This document shows, piece after piece, positions 46,932 through 61,625 of a stretch of 64,000 nt of DNA. This DNA comes from Charina bottae (Eukaryota; Chordata; Lepidosauria; Squamata; Charinaidae). Where the stretch lies: contig JALMGJ010000005.1 in NCBI GenBank assembly GCA_023362775.1, positions 62,563,463 through 62,627,462 on the forward strand, given 5' to 3'. Positions within the stretch are counted from its first letter, which is position 1, and each line of letters begins with the position of its first letter. The position numbers and the translations under genes are program-made. The notes under the pieces are model-generated. The model had not been told where the DNA came from, made no database searches, and worked only from the letters and a program-made list of their open reading frames with translations.

Positions 46932-48369
46932 CACATTACCACCACCACCCACCTTCAGGGACACATTCCATCACATAAACCTAGAACCTCTGTGTATATT
47001 TGGAATATGATATATAAATTAGTTTTATCCTGATATGGCTGCAATCACTCTTCCCATTACGCTGCAGTTATCCCTTGGCTGTTATTCAATTATTTTTTAT
47101 CCAGTGTTTAAGAAGTAAGTTTGATAGTACCAAAGAGAAAAATAAAGTAATTTCAGTAACCAAGGACTATTGGTTCACACATAATTAATGTGTGAACAAG
47201 CCCTTTCTTAATTTTTTGTAAGCTATTTTCTAAACATGAGTGGTATCAGCACTGTAAAATTTTGATTGCAGTGCTTATCCATTCATTCAAATAAGAGAAT
47301 CTGATTTCTGCATATTTTAAAGCACGTCGTAAACTTGTTGAAATAATGACCTCTTTTATTTCTGTTCTCTGTGAGACAACATCCTTGCTGTATGTAGAGT
47401 AAACCCAAACCTGAGGTCAGCCAATTATAAAGTTAGAGCTAGTAAAATAGCTATAGAACATCATGTTACTAAACATAACTTCAAAACATAGACTGCAAGG
47501 AAAAAACAAATTCAAATCTATTACTCATTTGAAAATTAAAATTGCTATGTAAAAGTAAAGTTAAACTCATAAAATATTTATCCTAAATTGTAAGCTGTAT
47601 GTGATGTAGAAAAGTACCATGATGACTGCCCTGCAATTAAGAAAAAAAAAGATTCAGAAGAAATTATAGCTCAAAGATCAGAACACCATTCATAAACTAT
47701 ATTTCAGGTTTAATTTATAAAAACAAAGAGACATGATTTCAATCTGTGGCAGAAAGGTAATTAGTAATGGTAATGCACAGTGATCTAGAAAAAGATAATT
47801 TTAAAACAAACTCTTTTGAAAATATATTTCTTGTCTTAAAGTGAAATGTGCTGGTTATGAAAGAAGTCTCTTCACCTGAGCATAGATCTAGGACGGCAAG
47901 AATAAGGGCAGAAGGCAATGGAATAAAAAATCTGGGTATGGTTCAAAACTCAGGGAAATTTTTAGTATGGTTTAACATTTTCTCACTCTACAAATAAATT
48001 TACTAATATTCATAGACGTAAAGCCTTTTCCCCCCTTCCCTTTCCTGCACCTACTGGTTAAACCCCCACCCCTTTAAAAAAAGGGCCAGAATGAACTTGG
48101 AGAATTGGTCTGCTGGAATCAACCACCTAAAGTTGGACTTGGTTTCTAAGATAATTTGGTTTTTAATATAAGAAGCTGAAGGAAAGTTTATTTCCTCTCT
48201 CGGTTTTCAGAAGGCACCTGTACTACATTCCACATAGTTCTGGAACATTTCCCCATTTCCAGGAAGTACAGATTTATTCATGAATGTCCTTAAATTAACA
48301 TCAATAAATACAGACCTACTATATTTTAATAGGTTAGGTTAGGATTTTTTGCCTCCATATGCATCACTT
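46932..48369. other. INSYN2A intron, no recognised feature
   Basis: AT-rich with short ORFs only. Confidence 0.45.
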
Positions 48370-48740
48370 TATCTTCAAAAAACAACTTTCAAAGCTGTTG
48401 ATGATCATGGGTAGATTTTTCCACTATCAATAGTTTAGTAGCATCTGCAAACCTGGCCAACTCAACTCCTACCCCTAAGTCAAGGTCATTTATAAACAAG
48501 TTAAAAAACAACAGCTCCAGCACAGATTCTGTGGGAGTATGTTTTTTCCTTCTCTTCATTTCTGTAAGAACTCATTTTTCCTACTCTTTGGTTTTGTTTA
48601 ATTAGCAATCCGTAAAAAGACAAGTCCTCTTATCTATGACTGCAAAGCTTATTCAAGCCAAGCTTATTCAAAGGTCTTTGATGGAGAATCATTACTTGCT
48701 CTCTGAAAATCTACCTACATAATGTTGACAGTCACCTCCA
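48370..48740 (-). mobile_element. CR1/L3-like reverse transcriptase remnant
   Basis: The minus strand near 48540-48400 reads LFFNLFINDLD and ELARFADATKL, following the CR1 pattern (LFNIFINDLD, FADDTKL). The catalytic box is FADA. Degenerate; the 48590-48740 part is a likely continuation. Confidence 0.65.
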
Positions 48741-49734
48741 ACTATATGCCTATTGACACTTTCAAAAAACTCAAAGGTTAGATGCATGTCCCTCACAATA
48801 GATTACAAGAGGACAGGGCTCTTCTCTCCCCCCCCCCCCCCCAGTTTACATGGCAGAATTGTACATATCCTGCTGGACCACTCTGGAGAACCATCACAAA
48901 ATGCATTTAGGCTGTTTTCTGAGTTGAAAACTGGCTGCAAACAGGCTGAACTGACCTTACACAGCCCCACTCTTCATTACGAAATTAATTAAAAGACATT
49001 GCTTCAAGACTTACTGTGTTTAGCTTGGACAGTTTTAAACTCTGATCCTCTCATTTTATGATCAAACACACACCCTATTCACACCTAAATTGATGCTGAT
49101 TTTATATAATCTAATTAGCTATAATCTAATTAGCTTTCATCTACTCTGGTGCTCTTAATGTTAACTTTATTTGAAATTTTGGATTGAATGATTGCATTTC
49201 ATAAGTTATAATTCGTTTTCAATTGATCTCAAGAATTGAATATTAGGAGAACCATAATATCTAGGATGAAATTAAAATATTGAGCAATCAGGATATTTTT
49301 TGAAGTTCAAGAAAGAAAACACAACAGCCAAATGATAGCGTCACTTGCTTTTGCTAGCATTTTTCAAGAACTTCAATTTTATAGTGTGCTTTAATCAATT
49401 TTTCACTGCAGAAATTAATCACAGTAGATTTCAGATAATTTTTTTTCTGAACCTGAAATAACCTTGAATTAGCTTACAGAGTGATCAGGTTTCCCAAGTA
49501 AACTGAAAGCTGTTAAGAAAGCTTTCAATGGTTATGTCATAAAAATAATTTTATGGTAATTGCTTATGGATCAATGTACAAAATATTAAACAAAAGACTG
49601 TTTTTAAGTAAGAGTGTAAAGGGCAAGTCTCTTAGGAAATAATTATAGAAGGAATATATTCTGTTATTTTATCAAATAGATAAAGTGCTCGTCACATACA
49701 AGGACTGGGTTAGATCATCAGCCATTTGGATTTC
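48741..49734. other. No recognisable feature
   Basis: A C run at about 48829-48842 and a short tandem TATAATCTAATTAGC near 49106-49135. Otherwise unassigned. Confidence 0.45.
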
Positions 49735-49890
49735 ATTTTTATTTATATTTATTTTTATCTGTGACTGTATTTTATATATTGTAATTTACATATTGTAATT
49801 TATTGTTTTATTGATTATGTTGTTGTAAACCGTCCAGAGTCCCTCTGGTGGGAGGAGATGGGCAGTGACAAATCAAATCAAATAATAACT
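49735..49890 (+). mobile_element. L2 3' tail
   Basis: GTAAACCGTCCAGAGTCCC and GGGAGGAGATGGGCAGTG, then AAATC repeats, match the L2 3' terminus. Confidence 0.75.
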
Positions 49891-52456
49891 TTGGACAAGA
49901 TAGGATTAATACAACTTCTGTGCACGTGCAGTTGGCTCTGAATTGTAACTCAGAATAAGGTAGAAATGTTTGGGTGCTTAAGAGTACCTTAATAATACTA
50001 ATAATCTGTAATATTTTTCTACATTAATTTTATTCAGTGATACATCTGCTTTGTAGTTTTATAAAATATTGTTGATTCTGAATGGAGGATATACTTGATC
50101 TCCTATTTTTCATACTAACAGGATAGATGTGCTCTGCTTGAACAACACACAAAATAATACTCCACGTAATAATCGTAAAGGTTTGGGGTCTGCTCCCCCC
50201 CCTTATTAATACATTAAAAGAAATTGTTATCCAGGATCCTTTTAATCTGTTGCATTTTTAAGGATACACTGTCTGAAATTACAAGGTGAAGGCCTTAGTC
50301 ATACTTTTCGATTCTATCTTAAGTGACATCAGTATATTCTCATTTGACAAATAATACAGTATTTTTTGCTAAAATTACTGGAATATATGTATATGAAAAA
50401 AATATTCATCTGTAATTTAATGTATATTATTTTGCATAAATATTCTCAAGTTTTCAGGATTTAGAATGTTGATAATAAAGTTAAATGGGTAAGATATTTG
50501 ACCTGGCAGAGCAGGAACTGGAAAAATTTTCAGGCAACCCTCTTCTGCCGCCTTTACAAACATTATCATATGAGATCATATGAGTTCCTATAATATTTTG
50601 TTCACAATAATGTGATTAACACAGACCAGGTGCAACCAATCAGCTAGCATGAGAAATAGACTGCAAGCAATCTGTAACTACAAAATAGCAAGGGATATAA
50701 ACTCAGAATTGAAGCCCCCCCCCCACCCCATTCTTAGCCTATGTGAAAGTTGCTTCTCATTGTAACTAGGGTGGCTTGTTACAAAGACCTACCACCAATA
50801 CCTGATAAGGAATAAAAATACACCAAAGCAGGCAAGCTAGCGGGAGAATAAATTACTTTGTTAGAGAAAGATTAACTGGAGGGAAAAGTGTTGACATCAA
50901 TGTATACTCAGCACAAGCCCAACTTCCTTGGTCTCTTGTGGGTGGATCCTATAAAGAAGTGGAAAACTTGATGCCCTCAGATGTTGCTGAACCACAAATC
51001 TATTATCACTCAATATTGGTCATATAGCCCAAAGTTGTTGATAGCCAACATTTAGCCATCACTGGTAATTTAACCTGAACTGCTGAAAACCACAGATTCT
51101 TCACCCCAGAATTAGTTTTAATTACCTTTGCTTTCATACTTTATTATGGTATATTTTTTACACACACACATGCCGAGCAGCAGCCTCCAAAGCCATAATT
51201 GCAAACTAATTTTCAGAAAGGGGTGAAACGCAGGTATGGGGAAAAGGTGTTATTTGAAGAATACAAATTCCTGTTATATATATTTTTTAAAAATCCATGG
51301 TTTTTTAAAAATCTGATTATACGATACTGTACAAGAAATGACAGAATTCAGGAGAAAAGCAGAAAACAAGAGTTCCAGTATACAAAAATTAACATTAAGT
51401 TTGCCAAAATAATCAGATGTTACCATAAAAACTAATTTAAATGTTTGAAATCTCAATATTCTATGCTACTATGGGCTTTAATTAGACTTCAGCTATTGTT
51501 CCATGCAATATTAATATTCCATAATGTCATCTTGATTTTAAAAAATGTCATCTTGATTTAAAAAAATAATTACATGTAATGATTTCTGCATTTCACTTTC
51601 TCAGGTATGCTGTACTTGACAGATACAGTTGGATAGTAATAAGATTTATTATCCCAGGACGTTTGGGTCTTGTGTGTGTGCGTGCGTGCGTGCATGCATG
51701 CATGCTTCACTTAATACCAGTTTAAAAGGGTTCACTTACATGGTATTTATAAGCTGCCCTATGTAGGAATTCCAACATGTAGTCTTTCAAGGACATTATC
51801 GCTAAGGGCCTTCTACTTAACTGACCTGGCTCAAAATATAATAGGAGTTTGCAAACAGTGGTTCTGGAGGCTCATTCCATACTTCATGCGACCTTCACCA
51901 TACATTTTTCACTGAGGCGGGGTGGTACATTAACTCCCTCCCAAAATAGCCCATCTCCTTATTTGATGCCTCTTCCTGAATATTACAGTGCCAAAGGAAA
52001 GGCCCTCTTTCTTTTCAGTAATTGAGCAATTATGATCTTAAAGCAGACATGACAGTGAATATATTCCTAGTAAAAATATGGATGAGGTGAGATGCAAGGA
52101 TATAAAAAAATGGCCTGCTCTGGCAGCCATGAATGGAACTTGCCAATTATTGCCATCGTCTATTAAAAATATGCTTTAAAAATAAGCAGTTGGAATAAAG
52201 TGATCCAGGAACAGCATATATTTTAACATTTTATATGAAAAAGCATGCAGAAAGAATACGTTTGATGCTGATGTGGATCAAATTTAGATGTATTTACATA
52301 TTCCTAGCCAGAGAAGATGCTGTCTAAATGAATGAAGCAGGAAATATTGGCATGAGAGATGGCTGAATCTTTATTCATTTTGAATGCACTTTACATATAT
52401 TATTTTATTTATATTTTGGATGAAATAGATTCTTTCGCTAGGATAAAGAATTAAAG
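49891..52456. other. No recognised gene; minor SSRs
   Basis: (CA)n near 51161-51170, GTGT/GTGC/GCAT repeats at 51673-51705, and a short tandem ATGTCATCTTGATTT at 51524-51560. No coding or repeat family identified. Confidence 0.45.
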
Positions 52457-52695
52457 CAGGGCTTTCCAAAGTTTTTCCCGCGGCGACACACCAACCAGCG
52501 TTGGTGTGTTGCCGCGGGAAAACCCGGAAGTGCCGTCCTTGCAGCAGCGCACAAAAAACCCGGAAGTGCTGCTGCCGCTTTCGGGTTTTGCGCGCTGCAG
52601 TTGGTGTGTCGCCGCGGGAAAACCCGGAAGCGCTGTGCTTCCGGGTTGTGTGGCGACACACTTTTGTGTCGCGACACATAGTTTGGAAAGCTCTG
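52457..52695. mobile_element. hAT MITE (family A)
   Basis: The 239-bp element begins CAGGGCTTTCCAAAG and ends TTTGGAAAGCTCTG, with AATTAAAG at 52449-52456 and 52696-52703. Confidence 0.95.
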
Positions 52696-52895
52696 AATTA
52701 AAGCAATGTTTGGAGTTCCTCAACCAGCTTTCAACTGTTTGATATAAGCCCTAGTTGATAATCACTACTACCTGTTGTTCAGTAACAGGGAAAAAGGAAC
52801 TGAGCTAAGTTAAGGAAATATTTGAATGGCTTCCCAATACAATTAGGATAAGGTCATATTGACTTGCTTACTATGAATTCCCAGTATGGCTGGGC

Positions 52896-52903
52896 TATCT
52901 ATC

Positions 52904-52958
<55 letters not shown>

Positions 52959-52970
52959 ATCTATCTATCG
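52896..52970. repeat. (ATCT)n microsatellite at a LINE 3' end
   Basis: About 17 tetramer units with two interruptions. It abuts CTTTATTACAGTCATAGACC, whose complement is a LINE-type terminus (GGTCTATGACTGTAATAAAG). The array is GATA on that strand. Confidence 0.92.
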
Positions 52971-54185
52971 CTTTATTACAGTCATAGACCAGTACAATTA
53001 GGGTAATCTAATTGTGTCTGCCATTCACTCTGCCCTACTCTACTTTTAATTTGTAAATAATATTTTAATGTAAAAAAGGGAAGGTGGCGTATTGTAGAGA
53101 AAAGCACAAGTATCCAAAATCATCTTTAGTGCCAAGAATACTGTTATAGTCCATACAGATCTCCATATTGGACTAATAACATATGTAAATGAATGAATAG
53201 TAATTACATCAAGAATTTTAAATATTTTAAAAGCATGATTCTCTGCGTAAGTAAACCCCACTGTCTTGCACAGGGCTTATTTCTGAATATATTTACAGTG
53301 TAAGCTAGAGTCTTATCTATGTGTTCTTGTGAGTAAGCCACTTACTGGGACTTCTGAGCTGGCAGGTAAATAACGGGAGTAAAATGTCGAAGACTTTATT
53401 ATAATGTAACTTTAAACTATTATGCATATAAGACAGTAGGAAAGGGGATTAGGAAAATGAGTGGAGAAAATCAATGAATGAAATATAATATAATATACAG
53501 TTATGCACCAAATGATATTAGAAAAAGGGCCTTTTCCAGAGGTAAAGGAATGCATACAATGGATTTATGCATTGTGCTTCAACAAGTGAGGAACAGTTGC
53601 TTCTAAAGTGACGAATAATTATCTCAAGCAACCATTCACGTCAAAAGTTTATTTTTAGCATTCACACAAGCACATGTAGCAAAAGAGAAAACTGCTTGAT
53701 TAGTGTATTCACCCCCTAGCAAATGGATCAGTGCATCACTTCTGATGATGGCATCTGCCAAGGAAATGTTATGGAAATGGAAGGGGAAGGAATTGCTATA
53801 AGCCAGAAAATAGAGTTACAGAGGGACATAGTATATAAATCATTATAGTTGCCACTCCTGAGTAAGGAAAAATAAGGAATTACTCTTTGACAGTTATTAA
53901 AGTAGCATAGGATTTAACTGATTTCTGGGACATAGCTGCAGGAAGTTGGAGATTGGGAGCTATACCTCAGCCTCCTGACTTCCCTCCAGAAAACATAGGA
54001 CATCATTTTAAGGGAAGAGTTGATTTTTCCAATCCAGTTTTGTGGGCTTTAAGGGTGAGAATGGGAACAGGAAGTCTCGGAAGGCAAACTTCAACCATTT
54101 TTTACTCTTAATTCTCCCAAACAGTCCAAATGCTATTTTGGGGTAAAACAGGGGCTTAAGGGAGAGGATGGGAGCAGTTTGCTTC
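52971..54185. other. No recognisable feature beyond a LINE terminus
   Basis: Only 52971-53003 is repeat-like (LINE 3' end, minus). The rest is unassigned. Confidence 0.4.
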
Positions 54186-54189
54186 CCAA

Positions 54190-54346
54190 GGCCACCTTCC
54201 CAACAACCACCCTGTGAGGTGAGTTGGCTGAGAGTGAGTGACTGGCCCAAGGTCACCCAGCTGGCTTTCATGCCTAAGGCGGGACTAGAACTCTCTGTCT
54301 CATGGTTTCTAGCCCGTTGCCTTAACCACTAGACCAAACCGGCTGT
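54190..54346 (-). mobile_element. CORE/tRNA-type SINE
   Basis: The complement reads GCCGGTTTGGTCTAGTGGTT (A box), GAGTTCTAGTCCCGCCTTAG (B box region), CAGCTGGGTGACCTTGGGCC and CACCTCACAGGGTGG. Same family as 38085-38330. Confidence 0.8.
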
Positions 54347-54645
54347 GGCTATTCCCACTTCCACCATTAAAACATACAAAAATGGGGAACTTGGTGGCAG
54401 GTGGGGGGTTTTCAAGATAGAAATGGGAAAAAATTAACTTTCCGATGCCCCCACCTTCTATTTCCATCTTTGTTTAACTCCCCCTCCCACACACAGACAT
54501 TAACTATACCACTGAAATTTAGCCATTTAGCATCTTGGGCTGCTGATGGATACAAATAGGGTCCATGGAGTGACAGTTCTTCACAAAGGCAAGGATAAGG
54601 ATCCTCCCATTCCTGGATATTGGGACATTCATGCAAATGTAACTA

Positions 54646-55303
54646 CAGGTAGTCCTCGCTTACCGACCACTTGTTCAGTGACCATTCGAAGTTGCGATAA
54701 TGCTGAACAAGTGGTACTTACGACTGGTCCTCGAAGTTCCGGCCGTCACAGTACCCCCGCAGTCATGTGATCACAATTCGGGTGCTTGGCAACTGGTTCA
54801 TACTTACATCAGTTGCAGTGTCCTGCAGTCAAGTGATCGCCATTTGCAACCTTCCCTGCCAGCTTCCCACAAGCAAAGTCAACGGGGAAGCCGGCAGGAA
54901 AGGCCACAAGTTTGGTAAGTCCCCCTGACGTTCCTGCACTTGTGCCGCGCCCTCCGCCCCTCAGACTTCCTGCACTCATATCTGCTGCACTGTCCACCCC
55001 CGGCCTTCCTGCACTCACACGCGGTCTGCACCAGCACTCCCAGGGCCTCCCCCAATTCATGTGTGGCCTGCACTGGCCCTACCAGGGCCTCCACCAACCC
55101 CAGGCGGCACCCTCATGCTCCTTACCTGAGACTCCTGCTGCTTCCTGCTTAACGACCCACGCATCTTGGGGTTATGACAACAACCAGAACTGCTGGGATT
55201 GTTGTCGCTAAGCGATGCACTCATGTGACATCGTGCTTTACAACCGCACTGCTTAGCTTAGCAATCCTGGTCCCAATTGCTGCCGTAACCTGAGGTCTAC
55301 CTG
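54646..55303. mobile_element. DNA-transposon-like element with CAGGTAG termini
   Basis: It starts CAGGTAGTCCTCGCTTACCG and ends GAGGTCTACCTG, with TA on each side. The inner sequence TTGCTAAGCGA-like and GACCACTTGTTCAGTGACC blocks are typical of a MITE common in squamates. The ~250-bp CT-rich centre (54920-55130) is unlike copy 58856-59195. Superfamily not determined. Confidence 0.65.
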
Positions 55304-55355
55304 TATGGCATTTCACGTATAGTATTTCAAGTAGTTGTTTCTCATTTCTCTACAT

Positions 55356-55575
55356 CAGCGCTTTCCAAACTGTGTGTCGCGACACAAAAATGTGTCACCA
55401 CACACAGTCTGGTGTGTCGCCACCCGGAAGCGCTGATCATCATCAGCGCTTCCGGGTTTTCCCGCGGCGACACACCAACTGCAGCGCGCAAAACCCGAAA
55501 GTAGCAGCAGCGCTTCCGGGTTTTTGCGAGCTGCCGCACTTCCGGGTTTTCCCACGGTGACACACCAACGCCCTG
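55356..55575. mobile_element. hAT MITE (family A), 4 bp from BovB copy 3
   Basis: The duplication CTCTACAT lies at 55348-55355 and 55576-55583. The left end is CAGCGCTTTCCAAAC; the right end has lost most of its inverted repeat (CCAACGCCCTG). Orientation as 34024. The right duplication overlaps the target duplication of the BovB that follows. Confidence 0.92.
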
Positions 55576-55590
55576 CTCTACATATTCAGG

Positions 55591-58142
55591 TCTATATTCA
55601 GGTGATCCAAGTCTATGCCCCAACCACTGATGCCGAAGAAGCTGAAGTTGACCGGTTCTATGAAGACCTACAACACCTTCTAGAACTAACACCAAAAAAA
55701 GATGTCCTTTTCATCATAGGGGACTGGAATGCTAAAGTAGGAAGTCAAAAAATAACCGGAATAACAGGCAAGTTCGGCCTTGGAGTACAAAATGAAGCAG
55801 GGCAAAGGCTAATAGAGTTTTGTCAAGAGAACAGGCTGGTCATAGCAAACACTCTTTTCCAACAACACAAGAGACAACTCTACACATGGACATCACCAGA
55901 TGGTCAATACCGAAATCAGATTGATTATATACTTTGCAGCCAAAGATGGAGAAGCTCTATACAATCAGCAAAAACAAGACCTGGAGCTGACTGTGGCTCA
56001 GATCATGAGCTTCTTATCGCAAAATTTAGGCTTAAATTGAAGAACGTAGGGAAAACCACTAGACCACTCAGGTATGACCTAAATCATATCCCTTATGAAT
56101 ATACAGTGGAGGTGAGGAATAGATTTAAAGGATTAGATCTGGTAGACAGAGTGCCTGAAGAACTATGGATGGAGGTTCGTAACATTGTACAGGAGGCAGC
56201 AACTAAAACCATCCCAAAGAAAAAGAAATGCAAGAAAGCAAAGTGGCTGACTGATGAGGCTTTACAAATAGCTGCGGAAAGAAGGGAATCAAAAGGCAAG
56301 GGAGAAAGGGAAAGATATAACCAACTGAATGCAGATTTCCAGAGAATAGCAAGGAGAGATAAGGCGGCCTTCTTAAATGAACAGTGCAAAGAAATCAAGG
56401 AAAACAATAGAATGGGGAAGACTAGAGATCTCTTCAAGAAAATCAGAGATATCAAGGGAACATTTTGTGCAAAGATGGGCATGATAAAGGACAAAAAAGG
56501 CAGGGACCTAACAGAAGCAGAAGAGATTAAGAAGAGGTGGCAAGAATACACAGAAGAACTATACAAGAAAGATCTTAATATCCCTGATAAATATGATGGT
56601 GTGGTCACTGACCTTGAGCCGGACATCCTAGAGAGTGAAGTCAAGTGGGCCTTAGGAAGCATTACTAACAACAAAGCTAGCGGAGAAGACAGTATCCCAG
56701 CTGAGCTATTTAAAATCCTAAAAGATGATGCTGTTAAAGTGCTGCACTCAATATGCCAACAAATTTGGAAAACTCAACAGTGGCCACAGGATTGGAAAAG
56801 GTCAGTTTACGTTCCAATTCCAAAGAAAGGCAATGCCAAAGAACGTTCAAACTACCGTACAATTGCGCTCATTTCACATGCTAGCAAGGTTATGCTCAAA
56901 ATCCTACAAGCTAGGCTTCAGCAGTATGTGAACCGAGAACTACCAGAAGTGCAAGCTGGGTTTCGAAGAGGCAGAGGAACTAGAGATCAGATTGCCAACA
57001 TTCGCTGGATCATGGAAAAAGCAAGAGAGTTCCAGAAAAACATCTACTTCTGCTTCATTGACTACGCTAAAGCCTTTGATTGTGTGGATCACAACAAACT
57101 ATGGCAAAGTCTTAAAGAGATGGGAGTACCAGACCACCTTACCTGTCTCCTGAGAAACCTGTATGCGGGTCAAGAAGCAACAGTTAGAACCGGACATGGA
57201 ACAACCGACTGGTTCAAAATTGGGAAAGGAGTACGACAAGGCTGTATATTATCACCGTGCTTATTTAACTTATATGCAGAATACATCATGAGAAAGGCCG
57301 GGCTGGATGAATCACAAGCCGGAGTTAAGATTGCCGGGAGAAATATCAACAACCTCAGATATGCAGACAATATCACCCTAATGGCAGAAAGTGAGGAGGA
57401 ACTAAAGAGCCTCTTGATGAGGTTGAAAGAGGAGAGTGCAAAAGCTGGCTTGAAACTCAACATTAAAAAAACCCAGATCATGGCATCTGGTCCCATCTCT
57501 TCCTGGCAAATAGAAGGGGAAGAAATGGAAGCAGTGACAGATTTTATTTTCTTGGGCTCCAAGATCACCGCAGATGGTGACTGCAGCCATGAAATTAAAA
57601 GACGCTTGCTCCTTGGGAGGAAAGCTATGGCAAACCTAGACAGCATATTAAAAAGCAGAGACATCACCTTGCCGACAAAGGTCCGTATAGTTAAAGCTAT
57701 GGTTTTCCCAGTAGTAATGTATGGCTGTGAGAGTTGGACCATAAGGAAGGCTGAGCACTGAAGAATTGATGCTTTTGAACTGTGGTGCTGGAGAAGACTC
57801 TTGAGAGTCCCTTGGACTGCAAGGAGGTCAAATCAGTCAATCCTAAAGGAAATCAACCCTGACTGCTCATTGGAAGGACAGATACTGAAGCTGAAGCTCA
57901 AATACTTTGGCCACCTAATGTGAAGAGAGGACTCACTGGAAAAGACCCTGATGCTGGGAAAGACTGAAGGCAAAAGGAGAAGAGGACGGCAGAGGATGAG
58001 ATGGTTAGATAGCATCACCGATGTAATGAACATGAATTTGAGTAAACTCCGGGTGACAGTGGAGGACAGGAAGGCCTGGCGTGCTATGGTCCATGAGGTC
58101 ACGAAGAGTCGGACACGACTAAACGACTGAACAACAACAACA
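55591..58142 (+). mobile_element. BovB (RTE) LINE copy 3, 5' truncated
   Basis: It is flanked by ACATATTCAGG at 55580-55590 and 58143-58153 and ends in (AAC)n. It starts in the endonuclease (IQVYAPTTDAEEAEVDRF). It is very similar to copy 1, so both derive from a recently active subfamily. Confidence 0.93.
55605..58130 (+). pseudogene. BovB endonuclease-reverse transcriptase, copy 3, mutated catalytic box and two stops
   Basis: The frame is open to TGA at 57759-57761 and, after it, again to TGA at 57921-57923; the family's own stop is at 58128-58130, all in one frame. The endonuclease has IGDWNAKVGSQ and SDHELLIAKF. The reverse transcriptase has NYRTIALIS, CFIDYAKAFDCVDH and GKGVRQGCILSP. 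The catalytic box is YADN (57359-57370), which loses the second aspartate. The open frame that starts at 55524 includes translated MITE sequence and is not meaningful upstream of about 55605. Confidence 0.88.
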
Positions 58143-58153
58143 ACATATTCAGG

Positions 58154-58855
58154 ATTCTTACAATCACAGTATTTAGCTTACATCAGTTAAAAAAAACCCG
58201 TATGCAACATTTACTGCTAAAGCACAGTTGTACATTTACAGAGCAGAACATTTGTTGCTTGTGTGCAATTGAAAAGTATGGAGTAAAATTCACCTGAAGC
58301 CAATTTATTCCCTAAGAACTTTTGAAGTCAGAGCACCTCATTTCAGTAATGGCATACATTACGCAGGAGAACGAATGAGATGGCATTAGACTTGCTGCAG
58401 CTCAATCGATACTGCACCAATTTATGCTTGATGGATTATGCAAACAGCGCAAGATGTGACACAAAAATAGTTAGAAATGTAGTCCTTGTGTCCTAAAACA
58501 TCCTACAATTACTCCTGGCAACAACCATCCCATAAGCTACCCAGCTAATATAATAAATTTTCTTCACTGATTGTTCCAGAAGATTGCTGAACAAATATAA
58601 TATGCAGCATCATCTCATCATTTATGAAGATACTTAAAGATAACAATATATACTGCTATAAGATAATTTAAATGTTAGATTAAGCAATATATGTGTATAT
58701 TTGTATAAACCTACTCATTTGCTACCTTTAATATTTATCCTAACCATCCTAGTTTGTGAAGAATAATGAAAATCTATGCTTTTATCAGCTTGCTACCTCT
58801 CCAATTTCTGGAGGTGGGTATTATTTACAAATGCATGTTGATAGATAATCTATTA
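58154..58855. other. No recognisable feature
   Basis: AT-rich intron. Confidence 0.4.
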
Positions 58856-59195
58856 CAGGTAGTCCTGAGTTAACGACGGTAATTTGGACCAGAATTTTTA
58901 TTGCTAAGCAACACAGTTGTGAAGCACAACATCACGATGGCAGTTCTGGTACTTCTGGATGCGATGGCAGTTCCGGCACTTCCGGATGCTGTCATTAAGC
59001 AAATCCTGTGGTTAATGACAAATCCTTCCATTGTTGGAAGCTGGCAGTGAAGGTCCCAAATGGCAATCATGTGACCACAGGGACACTGTGACGGCCGCAA
59101 CTTCAAGGATGGGTCATAAGTACCACTCATTCAGCACCGTCATAACTTTGGACAGTCGCTGAATGAGTGTTGTTAAGCAAGCATCATTTGTATAT
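58856..59195. mobile_element. Second CAGGTAG-type element
   Basis: The 5' end CAGGTAGTCCTGAGTTAACG follows TA. The inner blocks TTGCTAAGCAACACAGTTG, AATCATGTGACCACAGGG and GTCGCTGAATGAGTG match the squamate MITE seen at 54646. The 3' end has decayed. Confidence 0.65.
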
Positions 59196-61539
<2,344 letters not shown>

Positions 61540-61625
61540 ATATGTCTATGAAGGTTCTCAGTCATCCAGGTGGAATTGTCTGTAGCTTGAATCATGTCAA
61601 CTGGATTTCTATTTTCTCAGTGGAA
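61540..61625 (-). mobile_element. Penelope-like 3' tail fragment
   Basis: Its sequence (CTATGAAGGTTCTCAGTCATC to CAGTGGAAA) matches 46023-46110, the outer left part of the palindrome locus. It stops before the hammerhead-like core. Confidence 0.8.

Noticed and set aside
55524..55604. The start of the 745-codon ORF as a gene start
   Set aside because: The first ~27 codons translate the hAT MITE and the insertion junction, not BovB.
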